64,000 nt of DNA from Sequoia sempervirens (taxonomy: Eukaryota; Streptophyta; Pinopsida; Cupressales; Cupressaceae): contig VDFB02275546.1 in the NCBI GenBank assembly GCA_007258455.2, positions 124,001 through 188,000 of the forward strand, read 5' to 3'. Position numbers and translations under genes: made by a program. Numbering within the stretch: position 1 is the first letter of the stretch; each line of letters opens with the position of its first letter. Below, piece by piece: positions 45,438 through 57,529 of the stretch. The notes under the pieces are model-generated. The model made no database searches. It was not told the origin of the DNA and was given only the letters and a program-made list of their open reading frames with translations.

Positions 45438-47049
45438 TGTTACAAGTATGAGCATTTGGTGTTGTCATTGATTTTAACAAGCATGTGTTGTTATTAGTGT
45501 CAATTGTATGAGAAGAAGATTGTTGAAAGAGTATATGTTGTTGCATTGATGATGCCTTGATTAGTTGCATTATGTTGTCATTAGTAAGCTACTGGTTTCA
45601 AGCTCTATTGTTGCTTTTATAATCTTTGTATATAGTTAAGGAAGTACTGAAGATGATGAGGATGTGTCTTTGATGCTTGGTTTCCAAGTGCTTTTAAGAA
45701 AATTTGATAAAAAGAGGAAACAGTGTGTTGCAGTGTTGTTTTGGGTTGAAGAGTAGTGTTATGGTGTCACTTTGTATTTCTTCTAGGTTGGATATCTTCC
45801 TATGTATTTCATATATTTTCATAAGAGGTGTTCAGAGGTGTTGTATTCAGAATTTAGTATGCTAGATCGTTGTGTAAAAGTTGTGTTCACCAGTATGTGA
45901 ACGGTGTATTATAGAGGTGTTTGGGATAAATATTTTTTCTCCACATTTCTCTGCAACTTGGTTCCAGGTCTTGTGGATATGAAGGCATGTTGATAGTTTT
46001 GGTATCTTTCTTTACTCAAATTTGTTTGAGGTTTGGTGCTTTGGAAGTTAGTTTCTTAAGTTGGAGTGTATGGAAGAATTGGTTGAGTGTACTGGGTGTG
46101 TACATTCCTCAAGTGAAAGTTGTTGCAAAGGATTTTGTTGGATTTCAAGGTGTTTATGGAATATTTCAGATTGTGTTCAAGTGATATTTATTATATGTGA
46201 GTTGTTGAATCAAAGGAAGTGTGTACTTACAATTTTAATGGTGTTTACACAAGTAACGATCGACCATGGTATCTACACTAATTGCGGTGGATGCTTATTG
46301 TTTGTAGAAGAATGTGGTAGTGTGGTGTCATAGATTTGGGTCCCAAATAAGGAGTGGTGTGGTCCACTTTCACTTATATCTTCCATGGAAGTGTTTTGGT
46401 GCCAACCTAATTTAAATTTACACGATTGATGTGCATAGCCGACCTTGGAGAATAGTTTCAAGGTTGAGGATGATATAAATATGAGTTGAGTTGTTGAGGG
46501 ATGTGAATATAGTCAAGTAAGATGTGAATGATGTGAAGTGCAGAGTATTAGAGTGTGAATTTCAAAAGTGCAATGTGAGTTTTCATGTGTTAGATTGTTG
46601 GATGCAGTGAGCATAAGGTGTCTACAATTCTTTAGTAATGCTACAAAGGTGTTGGTGATATTTTGGTGGATTTCTCTATTGCATTGAGATGGATTTCTTT
46701 GTGTAACATTCTTCTCTATCTTCTTTCTATTTTGGTAGTGTTTCTTTCTTCTTTGGACAATGAGCCCTCTAGCAATGAGCCCTATTGTACTCGGTGTTGA
46801 TATTACTTTATATTGTAAGTTAATGCTTGCCATGCTTTTTCTCATCTTTGGTTTTCCACATAAATATGGTGTTCTCTTGTGCATGGTGTTGATTTATTTT
46901 AGTTTATGTTATTTGTCTTTCATGCTAAATCATCATAATAGTTTAAGAGTTAATTAAGTTAATGTGGACTAGAATGTGTATGAGGGATTTGAAGGTTTAA
47001 GGTACAACTAATTCAAACCCCCCGTCTCAGTTTTCTTGTGCGTTCAACA
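45438..47049 (+). repeat. Copia 3' LTR, complete
   Basis: 1612 bases, starting TGTTACAAGTATGAGC and ending GTTCAACA, so the termini are TGTT/AACA. TATAAATA at 46474-46481. The last 155 or so bases (46895-47049) have no counterpart in the 5' LTR. Confidence 0.9.
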
Positions 47050-47054
47050 TTGTG
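47050..47054 (+). repeat. Target site duplication, right copy
   Basis: TTGTG, identical to 39623-39627. After it the minus-strand gypsy gag continues. Confidence 0.85.
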
Positions 47055-47723
47055 ATGGTTGTCCATTTTGAGTTTGATTTAATGTTGATATATTTTGTTG
47101 AAGTGATGTCACATTTTGCAAGAGTTGGTTTATGATGGAATCATTGTTTGTCATATTTTGGGAATGAGGTGAATATGGTGGAAGTGTATATGTGTTAGGT
47201 GGACTACTATATTGCAAGCTTGTGAGGGGTGATGGGTTTGGAGATATGATTTTTGATTTCACAAAACTACAAGGATTTCCAGTGTAAATACCCAAAGTTA
47301 GAGCTAATTATTGCTTGGTTGCATCATTGTTGTAACAGTTGGATTTGTATATGTTGGAATAGAAGCCATAGTTGTAGGGAGAGAAACTTTACTTCCTCCT
47401 TAACTTTGAGTTTATCCCAAAGCTTGAGCACAACTAGCCATTGTAGGTACATGATTGTATATGATCTAGGCTAGACTGTGCATTACCTCTAATCCTTGAG
47501 CATCATCAAGCAATTTCCTCATGTTATCTATCATAGGGACCATTGTGCCAACAATATATTCTATGCTCACATAGTCTTGAAGTTTTTCTAAGTATTTATC
47601 CAATTGTTTCAATTTCTCTTCAAGGATATGGGCCACCATGATTTCAATATTAGTGATAGTGGTTAATATTAAGGTCATGGGAATTGTGGCATTAGGGATG
47701 GAGTCCAAAATGGGTTGATTATT
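47055..47723 (-). pseudogene. Ty3/gypsy gag, N-terminal part, minus strand
   Basis: Two open runs (47708-47466 and 47295-47044) give helical sequence with I-E-I-M-V-A-H-I-L-E-E-K and, later, a Gln/Asn/Ser-rich linker (N-N-D-S-I-I-N-Q-L-L-Q-N). The frame reads through the TTGTG junction into 39627 downward, ending at the gag core I-P-C-F-E-K-Y. The upstream end at 47723 abuts the LTR of the 47724-53241 element, so gag is also cut there and its first residues are not found. Same gene as 37140-39627. Confidence 0.7.
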
Positions 47724-48356
47724 TGTTAGGAAAAGGTGTGTTGTACACCTTGCATAATGTATTTAAAGTAATTATTCTTGGGGCCACTTTATGTTGCATG
47801 TAACATTGGGACATAAGTTAAGTTGCTAAAATGTAATTATTTAATATTGGGGAAAATAAATAAATAAAGTACCCAATATTAAATATGGGGACATGGTTTT
47901 GTAATCTCATGGTTTTAGTCACATAGTTTCATGTAATACCACTCGGTGGTTTTGTGGGAGCTTGCTTCTATAAAAGTAACCACAAAGGTAGTTGTTTAAG
48001 TTGGTCAATTGGTAGGTTAGCTCTAGTTAGCATTTGTGAGGGTTTGAAGCATGGCATGGGAAGTGTGGTTACATGCTTGTTCACATGGATTGCTTGGAGA
48101 GGGCTTGTTGCTTCAATGGTGTTCATGGAGACTCTGAAGATGTATTGTATTTTTTATTGCTGAATAATACATGAGATGGAAACTTTTGGAGGTTGGGTTT
48201 TTTCCCTCTTGAGGGTTTTCCTAGCGTATATCTTGTGTCATATTTTCATGGGTATGTTGTTTATTCTCTTGCAAGTGGATTCTAAATACTTAGTAGCATA
48301 GATTTCTCTTTTCGGTTATGTGGAAATTGTCTTTAAATGGTTGCAAGTATCCAACA
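47724..48356 (+). repeat. 5' LTR of the LARD-like element
   Basis: Matches 52629-53241 at about 95 percent by eye; the main difference is about 28 extra bases here (around 48025-48050). TATAAAA at 47969-47975 is shared with the other copy. An AAATAAATAAATAAA run (about 47855) precedes it. Confidence 0.88.
47969..47975 (+). promoter_or_regulatory. LARD-like LTR TATA box
   Basis: TATAAAA in CTTGCTTCTATAAAAGTAAC; the other LTR has the same box at about 52876-52882. Confidence 0.5.
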
Positions 48357-48358
48357 AG

Positions 48359-48377
48359 TGTTATCAAAGCTATGGTT
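48359..48377 (+). other. Primer-binding site, initiator-Met-tRNA type
   Basis: TGTTATCAAAGCTATGGTT, two bases after the LTR end, matches the plant initiator-Met PBS (TGGTATCAGAGCCAGGTTT) at 14 of 19 positions by my count. The core TATCA-AGC is intact. Confidence 0.65.
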
Positions 48378-51300
48378 GTGGTTGGATAACCCTTGGTTGA
48401 GAAAAATCTTGTTTGAGTTTCAATATATGCATTACATGTGAGAATCAAAGGCATGGAAAGATATGAGGGTTTTGCAGGTTGTTTATTGCAGAATTGAGGG
48501 TTTTGGGTTTGTTGTTATGATGGGTTGTTTGCAAATTTGGGGTGTGAGAAATTTTGGGTGAAATGGTTTTTTGGCTATGTATTCAAATGGGGTTTTTTGT
48601 GGGGGAAAATTTACAGAAGACCTCCTAGAACAAAATAAAACTCATAATTGGATCTGGGTTGGTTGAGAGATGAAGATTGATATATAACTCGACCTATTTC
48701 TATTACTGGAAAAAATTACAAATTTTTTTTGTAAAAATCCCCATTTTTGCATATCGTACGGAAAAAAAAATTATTCAGAAAAATAAAAATTATCTCCTAT
48801 CAGCATTAAAAATTTCCTGCAAAAAAATAAATAAATAAATTAGAAATGCCCAAAAGTTTTTTAATGAAATTTCTTTTGAAAAATAAATAAATAAATTGCT
48901 TTGGGAGGGGGTCGAACCCCCCCGCTTGTTGTACCATGTGGCAGTGTTGACAGGGTACTGTCGGCCCCCTGCTAGTGGAGGTACCACTATTCGATGGCCT
49001 TCGTCCGGCCGGGTGACTGTCGGGCCTTGCCGCCATACCCTATGGGGATTAAAAAAACAAAAAATAATATTATTAAATTTTTTTGCCTATTTTAAATCCG
49101 CCAGATTTTTTCAAAAAAGCCCAAATGAATTTTTTTTCCATATGAAAAATTAAATGTGTTTTAATAGCAATTTCAGGTCCACCACCCAAGGAGCGGTGTC
49201 GTCCAGGTGGCGCTGCCGCTCAACCACCAAGGGTGGTGATTTTTTGCCTCATACAAGAATTGTGCAACTTTTGTTTTCCAGAAGGCATAACTTTCGCCCA
49301 GGTGCTCCCTTTTTTGACTTCTTGGACTCGTTGGAAATCTGAATCAATGCTCTATGCTATGGTGACTATTAATTTCTGATATTTTATAGTTTTGATAGTG
49401 TTTTTATAGCTGGAAGTTAGGTGTTTGTTTTGAGCTTTGAGAGGTGATATCGGGTACATACGAAGTCGGATTTTGGGCTTCAAATAGTCAATAGAAAGCT
49501 TGTTCAGAGCACTACACAGTGGATCATGTTTGGAGTTATTTTGGCATAGTTTATTTATTGTCTTCCTTATCTGAGTTTTTTATGGGTTACTTTAACTATG
49601 GTGATACTATGAGTTTATGGATGATCGGATCTTGGAGATTTGATGTTGGATTCATTGTATGCTCAATTATACATCTCAAATTATCCTCTCATTTGACATG
49701 GTTATCAGTATATGTTTGGATTTGTGTGTTGCATTGTTGTATCTACAAGTTGTGCAATGTTGTAGGCGGTCTATACTTACATGTTGCATTTGTGACTTGG
49801 ACATGGGTTGTCTTTGTCCATTGATATTTCAACGTTGATGCATGTTCAATTTTGGTGGCTTGGTTTAGTCACTTGGTTTGTTGGTTTTGATGTTATATTG
49901 AGGAGGTGAGATGGAATTACTAGGTACAATCATGATATAAGACCTATGCAGTTGACTATGTTATGCAAATATGTGGAAATGGTTGGGTTGAGTTGTTGGT
50001 ACATTTGGTGGTGTGTTGGTGGTGTGTTTGGTTCCTTATCTATTGTACTTGAATATGGACATGTTTGGAAAATCATATCAAAGGTTGATTTGGTGTTTGA
50101 GTCATTTGGTCTATATGGTTATTCTCTTAGATATCTCAGTTTGTAGTTTACTGATGTGATGATGAGTTTGCATGTTTCGGTGATTGGATCTACATGTCAT
50201 GCAAGTTGTGCATTAGCTACCCATTTACTTGTAGTGGAATGACTTGGTTGTGGATTATCTTTATTCACCAGGTTTGATGCTTTGTTATTGCAGCCTTTGA
50301 CAGTTGGCCTTGTTCTTGGTCATTTGTACATTGGTATGTGTGCTTAGAGATGAGAGGATAGATGTTTCTTATAGTACCTGGATAGTTTTTTTTGGGACTT
50401 GTAGCATCTAGTTTATCATGATGTCATGGATAACTTGATTACACTTTTCAGTGGGAGATTTTGACAGTGATGGATTGGTGGTGGTGGATATGTTTATGAT
50501 GGTTTGGCGGTTGTAGGTATCTTCTTGTCTTGGAGATTTTGGTTCTACTTGTTATGTTATTGATAGTTTAGTTGTGTATGTAGACCTAGATGATATTCAT
50601 GGTGAGGATGGTTGTCATGTTGCCATGCGTGACTCACTATCACAGTTCAGTGGGAGTTGTTGGTAGTGATGTGGATTCACCATTTCATGGTGGATGGTCT
50701 TCTACAGTGACTTTTGGTGTCATGGATGGACTCTTGGCTTCTACTTTTATGCAGTGATGGTTCATTGGCATATTTTTGGTTTCATTGATAGGGGATGGTT
50801 TTATTCATATTGATTACATATGTTGATTCTTGGTTTAGGGTGTTATTGTATTATGTCATGGTTTACTCTTGATCACATGTTAGAGTTTTGGCATGGTACT
50901 TGTTCTCTTGAGACCAGGATGCATGCATTGTTGTATGAGATCTCCTAGTAGGAGATGGTGAGATCATGTTGTCATGTTTATATTCCTGATTCATGATTGG
51001 AGTTTTGACATTGATCTTGTGTGGTTCTCTTTGTATTGGGTACATTGATCATTTGTTACTTCATGATGGTGTTATGTTGCATTTGGAGTTTGGCATGGAT
51101 TGTTTGGTTACATGTACTCATGGATACTTGGAGACATAGGTGAGGCTTGAGTTTTCTTATGGTTAGATACATGTGTTGAGATGGTTACTCTTGATGAGAT
51201 TTCAGCAGGAAGTCTGAGGAGCCTACACCTTAGTTGGACATGAGTTCAACATGGACCTCTGAGGAGAGTGTTCTTGGATGAGTCATGATAACTTGGATGT

Positions 51301-52628
51301 CTTGGAGGAGCATTCTCATTCCTCACTCTTGGTCTACTTAGTAGTTTCACTTGAGAGGTACTGCTCATTGTTACTTTCAGGTGCTTTATGTTTTATGCTT
51401 TATCTTCTCATTCATTTGGATCTTGAGCTATGGATATATGGTTTTGGAGGGTTCATTTGAGGAGTGTTGGCATGTTTATCTCCTTATGCATTGTGATTAC
51501 ATTCATTAATGTTGAGTTTAGGAGATGCATTGGGCTTATTTCCTTCAGTGGGAATGGATTTAGTTTTATCTTCTTTGGTTATGAGAGGCTTACGTCCATG
51601 TTGATTACATGATACATATGTTATGTTTGATCTTGGTGATTGAACAGTTGGGGTGTTGTCATGGCTTTTCTTTTGGGGTGTTGTGGAGGAGATCATACTT
51701 GACACAGTTGGAATTTAGAGGTGTATGTAGGAGATTTTCCTATAGGTATATGATGTGCAAATTTTCTCTCTTTGGTCTTGGTTATCATCCTAGATGTTTG
51801 ATCTCACATTACATTGGTTTGAGGTTTGGTTGGAGCTATTGTGATCACTATCTTGTGGTCATGTTTTTTCACTTATGTTCTTGGGTGATGGCATGGAGGT
51901 TCCTTTATCTTTTTCCTTTGTTGGGTGTGGAGAACTTGGGAGAGCTATGGAGACTTGTGGTGAGATTTGTTCTTACAAGTTATTGATTTATAGATTTGCA
52001 TATCATTGTGGATGATTCCTTAGTTCTACATGATGTAGTTTACACTTTCTATATGATGATAATGGCAGAATGGTAGACTTGGTATGCCTTGTTCTTTTTC
52101 ATATTTGCATTATCCATGCAATGGGAGCTCTTGGATGTGTATGTCATTCTTTGAAAGGTTTTGCACATGGAGTTTATGATTGCAATTTATGGGTGTATAT
52201 GTTTATGGCATGAGTTTACTATGTTTTGTATACCTTTGAGGTATGGATAGTTGGATGTATTGGCACTTTTTGTTGGTGTTATTTGAGCTATGGGTTTGTG
52301 TATCTTGACAGCTAATGGTGCATATTGTTACCTTTGGATTGAGTGTATGTGTTTGGGATATGAGTTGAGCAGGACTTATGCTTCGGTGTAACAGATTGTA
52401 TTGCTTCTCTATTAGATGGCTTCTTATCTTTGTGCATTGGAATGATGGAGGATGAGAGCATTCATGTTTGGGATGGTGGTCACTTTGATTCTTGTTACAG
52501 GTATCTTGATGGAGCACATGGAGCACTTTGATTCCATGATGGTATATGTGGCTATATGGATTGTTCATTTGATTCATGTTTTGAGGTTACTTGTTCCCCT
52601 TATGCAATGTATACAACAAGTGGGAGAA
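48378..52628. other. Non-coding interior of the LARD-like element
   Basis: The + strand from about 49500 to 52600 is rich in T and G and poor in C, with many short open frames that have stops within 130 codons and no family resemblance. 48780-48890 holds two AAATAAATAAATAAATT runs about 70 bases apart. 48895-49240 is an island much richer in G and C than its surroundings and contains several hairpins. Confidence 0.65.
49179..49238 (+). other. GC-rich hairpin in the LARD-like interior
   Basis: The outer arms CCACCACCC (49179-49187) and GGGTGGTG (49231-49238) pair; the inner arms GAGCGG (49191-49196) and CCGCTC (49216-49221) pair, with a few more weaker pairs. A compact structure of about 60 bases is predicted by eye. 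It could be an RNA packaging or dimerisation structure, but that is speculation. Confidence 0.55.
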
Positions 52629-53241
52629 TGTTAGGAAAAAGTGGTGTACACCTTGCATAATGTATTTAAAGTAATTATTTTTGGGGCCACTTTATGTTGC
52701 ATGTAACATTGGGACATAAGTTAAGTTGCTAAAATGTAATTATTTAATATTGGGGAAAATAAATAAATAAATAAAGTACCCAATATTAAATATGGGAACA
52801 TGGTTTTGTAATCTCATGGTTTTAGTCACATAGTTTTGTGTAATACCACTTGGTGGTTTTGTGGGAGCTTGCTTCTATAAAAGCAACCACAAAGGTAGTT
52901 GTTTAAGTTGGTCAATTGACAGGTTAGCTTGGTTAGCATGGCATGGAAGTGTGGTTGCATGCTTGTTCGCATGGATTGCTTGGAGAGGGCTTGTTGCTTC
53001 AATGGTGTTCATGGAGACTCTGAAGATGTATTGTAATTTTTATTGCTGAATAATACATGAGAGATGGATGCTTTTGGAGGCTGGTTTTTTCCCTCTTGAG
53101 GGTTTTCCTAGGGTATATCTTGTGTCATATTTTCATGGGTATGTTGTCTATTCTCTTGCATGTGGATTCTAAATACTTAGTTGCATAGATTTCTTTTGGG
53201 TTATATGGAAATTGTCTTTAAATGGCTGCAAGTATCCAACA

Positions 53242-55690
53242 GTATGACAACATTTGTCGTGAAAGGGTTGGAAAACTCAAGATCCACAATGGATGTACCA
53301 ACAACGTGGGATGCCATGAGTCTCGAACTACACCTCACTAAAGTATTGGCAATAGGACACCAGGTTGTGAAACTCATGCAAGTTTCACAACACCAAAATT
53401 GCACCCAAAATGAACACAAAACTACTAAATAAGTAAAACAAACACTCAAAAATAGAAAGTAGCAAGCAGAAGCAAACAAGAACCACAATAGAGGTCTCAT
53501 AAAAAAATTATTTAGCCAACACAAGCAGGATAGGGTTGCCCAAGGGGATTTGGGTCCTTGTTAGGGGTTCTAAAATCTTGAAGTTGGACTATAAACTACA
53601 TTGCTTAAGGATTCTGATTCTACTTGTAGACAATTGTAACAATAAATAGATTCTAGAATTTTCTTAATGTATTCCAATTTAAAGAACAATGCAAGTATGT
53701 AACAATGTTGAAAATGTTTAAACAAAGTTGAACAAAAATTTTAACCCCTAAACAATGCACTTTCTTTCGCAAAATGAACTAGATGCAAAAAATGCTTTAA
53801 AATATGCAATTATGAAATTCAAGCAGAGATGTACAAGTTCAAGGAAACTGAGCAGACAAAGATAAAAAACTGTGAGAAGTTTTGTTGATGCACCTATACA
53901 AGGACAAGGTCACCCAGGGGTGAATGGGTCCTTGTTCAGTGTTTTGAAAATTGAAAATTTGAATGTTTAATTTTTTGTTTAAGGTTACTATTCCTATTTG
54001 CAAACAAGTTTGATAGTGACTGTTTTTCTAAAAAAAGTCAATGTAATGCAAATGCAAATGTATGATAATTTTGAAACAAAATAATACTTTTGTATGCAAT
54101 TTTAAAATGAAAATTTGATCTAAATGACTAAACAAACTGTAATGCAACCTATGATACAATATGAATGAAATATTTTTGGATTTTTATGACTTTTTTATGA
54201 TGCAAATATGAAACCCTAAATGCAAGATGCAAAATAAAATGATGCAAAACCTAGATCTAGGGTTTGAAAGACTACCAAATGAGAAAGCTATGATATCAAA
54301 AGTTAGGTTCACCAAAATAAAACACAAAAATGTTGGGATGCCCTAAGTTTAGTTTCCAAAACCTAGGGTTAATTCCATCATTTCTAGGATTTCATTAGGA
54401 CACAAATCAACAAAGTCCATAGATTGACTTTCAACCTCTAAGGTGAGTCAATCAGACCTAGATCTAATCCTTTTAAGTCTTAGGAATGAATTGGAAATGA
54501 TTTGGAGTGATTGCCCTAATTAGATTATATGACCTAATATATAAAATGTAAAATCCTAAAGATAAACAAATGGAAACAGTGATTTGCAAGTGGATTTGGG
54601 GGATGTCTGATGATGTGTACCTTCACTAAAATTTGGATTCACCATGTGCAGAGGGAATCAGTTGACTAGGAGAGAATGGGCCTTTATAGGGGATCTTGAA
54701 ACTATTTTTACAGTCCTCTAGTGTTGGATTTGAGCTCTTCATTCCCAGTTGTAAACTTGTCAGAATGTCGTTAGTGAATTCTGTAATTGAGTTTTTGTGG
54801 TTTGACAACTTTGACAACAATAAATGCAACAATGCAAAATGGATCTTCAAACTCTCTTCAATCCTCTTCAAACTTGTAACCTAAACATTCAAAGAGGGAT
54901 AAAATGTTGTGCCATATAGGGGCTTGCCTCATTAAAACTTTGTGTAAGTGTTTACACTTCCACAATGGCAATGCCAATGATAAATGGATAATTGAAAGGA
55001 AGGAATGATGAATGAACAAAAAACTACAACTCACCACCCTTTAATGGATTCCTTCAAGGATTGAGGTCATACACATCACCTCAAGGATTTGGATCTTTCT
55101 TTGCTTGAATTCTTGAATGCTTTGGAGACCTACAATAAGGGTTATCCTTCACAAAACATGAACATGAACACACATAAACTCACATAGAACTTTGCATGAT
55201 GTTGGATCTTGAATTTTTGTAATAATCTGATAATGTTGCTCTTGACTTGTTCAATAGTGCTCTTGATCATAATTTTTCCAATATATTTCCACTTAGTTTT
55301 CAAATGATAAAATAAATAGTTATTTATAGGTGTTTATTCAATTTCCCGAAAATTAGATTCCAAAAACCGACACTTCATATTTGAATCTTAGATGTTAAAA
55401 TGCCACCAATAACATATTTAAATTTGGGTTCTTTCTAAGGGGGGGGGACCCATTCGCCCATGGGTCCTAGCCCAAATTTCTAGGACACTCAAAGTCAATG
55501 ATAATTTAATGATTGGATGTATTTATTCAATACTTGTCCTCCTTTAGAAAATGGTAGAAAATAGGCTTTGGAATGCATAATTTGGAAAATTAGAAGCTTA
55601 ATTAAGTCCAATAATTTAGGTGGGACAAAACATAATTTGGAATTGTTAAGGTATACAATTTTCTACACTACATTTTCATAACCCTAAAAT
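53242..55690. other. Non-coding DNA with hairpin-bearing repeats
   Basis: No coding resemblance on either strand. Two diverged tandem units start near 53520 and 53886 (each contains GGGTCCTTGTT), with a related segment near 55440. The unit near 53886 has a hairpin ACAAGGAC / GTCCTTGT, and the one at 55446-55467 has GGACCCAT / ATGGGTCC. The rest is AT-rich. It may include the far 5' end of the minus-strand gypsy element, but this could not be confirmed. Confidence 0.5.
55446..55467. repeat. Perfect short inverted repeat
   Basis: GGACCCAT (55446-55453) and ATGGGTCC (55460-55467) with a 6-base spacer, preceded by a run of G. The same GGGTCC core ends the hairpins near 53560 and 53930. Confidence 0.7.
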
Positions 55691-55742
55691 GCAAGAAACA
55701 ATGACTGCAAAACAATTCTAGAACATCGGCCAATGTACATTC

Positions 55743-57472
55743 ATGGCCTTAAAATGGTCGCCTGAAGCTATCTATGAAGAAGTTTTGGCCTTGTCTATCC
55801 CTCATTGGCTAATTGTTAAGAATGTTCCACCATTTATGTGGACATTCATTCCTCAACTTCTCTCATCTATCAAGAATTTTATTGGATTAGAAGACTCCAA
55901 GGTTACCCTATTACATATGGAAGGTTTTAATCTCCTTGCTTCCTAGATTAGAAATACCTGGGAGCATTGAGATTTATATCCAAGAGACTATTTTTTCTTG
56001 TGATATTGAGGTTGTGGGAGGTGTCAATGCTTTCTACCTATGTAGAAGAGAAGGGAATTTTCAGATAAATTATCCAATCATTTGTAATAATTTGAATAGT
56101 AGGAAGTCAAACCAAAACCCTAACTTTGGCTTTGGAAATGAAATTAGAGATAGCTTCAAATCGTCAAGGAATGTAAGTATTTTGATGAATAACCCAGAAC
56201 CCCCAATGGGTGGAGAAAATAACTTATGTGTCTTGGATTCTAAGGATTTGAATAACTCTTCATTGATTAAAGAGGGCCTCTTGACTTAGATTGACTCGGA
56301 TCCCTTGGAACAAGTTGTTATTAGTAATAATTTTGCTACTATGGAGGTCAACAGCCCTAGTTCTTTCCCCTTGTTGAGTTAGTTGTTAACCCCCATTATG
56401 AAACTTGCTCTAGCTTTCAACTTCTTAACAATGATACTCCAATGCCTTTTGACACTTTGTCCTCTGGTGACTTTGTGAATATTAGAAATACTCTCTTGTC
56501 GCCCCCTCTTGATTGAGTAGCTATAGACATGACCAATGTCCAATCATCTCCTAGTTCTATGGGTAAAATCAATTAAAAGTTGCATACACACTCCAAAGGT
56601 GAAAAAAAGAATACTCAATAGTTAGTGATGTAAAAAAATCAACATAGTATAGTTGTAAAAAACAATACTAAATTGTAGCAAATTTTTTTGGGTATAGACT
56701 GCAATGGGGATTTGAATCCTAGTGAAATTTCATGCACTGTGAATCCAGACATGTTGGATGGTTCTAACTCTTTCATCAATAACGAAACTAAATCAATGGT
56801 CAAAAAGATTATTAAAGAAATTGAGAATAAGAATCAAAATCATAGTAGCTTGCAAAGGCCCAAGATTGGTTTAGAATCCTATTATGGGAATGAGGGCAAG
56901 TTTGGGTGTAGTAATCCCCAACCTTCACACTCTAGGAATGGGGTGGAAAAAAAACCAAGTAAGATAATGAAAAAAGTGTTGGGTTAGTGTAGACTCCTTG
57001 GGTTTTGAACACAAATCTATCTACTAATCTCGGCCTTCAACCTGAGGTGTTGCCTAGATTGAATCAGGACTCTAATTTGAGATTAAATTTGAATTTCGAA
57101 CCTCAAGGTAATCCCAGAATCACCCTTAGTGAGGAGGGAAGAAGCAACCTTATAAGTTGTAATGAAGGTTTTCCTCCAATAATGGAAAATAATGTAACTA
57201 AAACTAAAGCCCCTGCGGAAACTACTAGATTGGAACAATACCTAGGAGAGTTTGAAAGGAATCACCTTCCCTCTTCTAGCTCTCCACCCAATGCAGGAAG
57301 CTCTAATAGAAATAAAATTATTCTTGTTGGTAGTGGAAATGTAAGTGTCTTAAATTATAAAATAAAGAAAAGAACTAAAGAGTTCCCAAACCCTTTCACC
57401 AAAAGGAAGGACATTGAATGTTGTCTTCCTAAATGTTATGATAGCTTTAGGAAATCCATGGATACAGCTTAA
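55743..57472 (+). pseudogene. LINE ORF1 (DUF4283-like), decayed
   Basis: 55743-55943 gives W-L-I-V-K-N-V-P-P-F-M-W, the position of the conserved W-x-x-L-x-x-L-P-x-x-x-W motif of plant LINE ORF1, then I-G-L-E-D-S-K. The next frame (55936-56289) has E-V-V-G-G-V-N-A-F-Y-L-C-R-R-E-G-N-F, which looks like a degraded zinc knuckle. Further open runs at 56688-56987 and 57005-57472 are Asn/Ser-rich with basic ends. Known role of such proteins: RNA binding in the LINE particle. At least three frame changes and several stops are present. Confidence 0.6.
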
Positions 57473-57529
57473 ATAGCAATCATTATGGGATTGCACTCCA
57501 CATTATGGAATGTTGGGAGACTATAATCC

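Larger units (their letters stand above)
39628..47049 (+). mobile_element. Ty1/copia retrotransposon, Sirevirus (SIRE/Maximus)-like
   Basis: LTRs of about 1.45 kb (truncated) and 1612 bp, flanked by perfect TTGTG duplications, bracket gag, protease, integrase, RT and RNase H in copia order. The integrase lies before the RT, which defines copia. RT motifs and an array of AGGGGGAG-like purine tracts before the 3' LTR point to the Sirevirus lineage. It is inserted in the gag of a minus-strand gypsy element; removing it and one TTGTG copy restores a continuous gag frame. It cannot move: about 17 stops, an in-frame deletion in RNase H, substituted integrase residues, and a lost primer-binding site. 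LTRs differ by roughly 10 percent by eye, so the insertion is old. Confidence 0.9.
47724..53241 (+). mobile_element. LTR retrotransposon without recognisable genes (LARD-like)
   Basis: Direct repeats of about 633 bp (47724-48356) and 613 bp (52629-53241) begin TGTTAGGAAAA and end TATCCAACA. A primer-binding-site-like sequence follows the first, and GTGGGAGAA, purine-rich, precedes the second. The 4.27-kb interior shows no gag or pol in any frame, which fits a large retrotransposon derivative moved by proteins of another element. No matching 5-base duplication is found (TTATT on the left, GTATG on the right), so one flank may have been rearranged. The left flank is gypsy gag; the right flank is not recognisable as its continuation. 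Confidence 0.8.

Noticed and set aside
48895..48930. tRNA-like box: GGTTCGACCCC on the minus strand
   Set aside because: Only the B-box-like motif is present; there is no acceptor stem, anticodon arm or A box at the right distance, so it is not called a tRNA or SINE.
49500..52620. Several frames of 60-125 codons with many Trp, Cys and Phe residues
   Set aside because: They arise from T/G-rich DNA on one strand, lack family motifs, and lie inside a gene-less LTR element.
47724..53241. Reading the 47.7 and 52.6 kb repeats as a segmental duplication
   Set aside because: TG/CA-type ends, a PBS-like site after the first repeat and a purine tract before the second show that they are LTRs.
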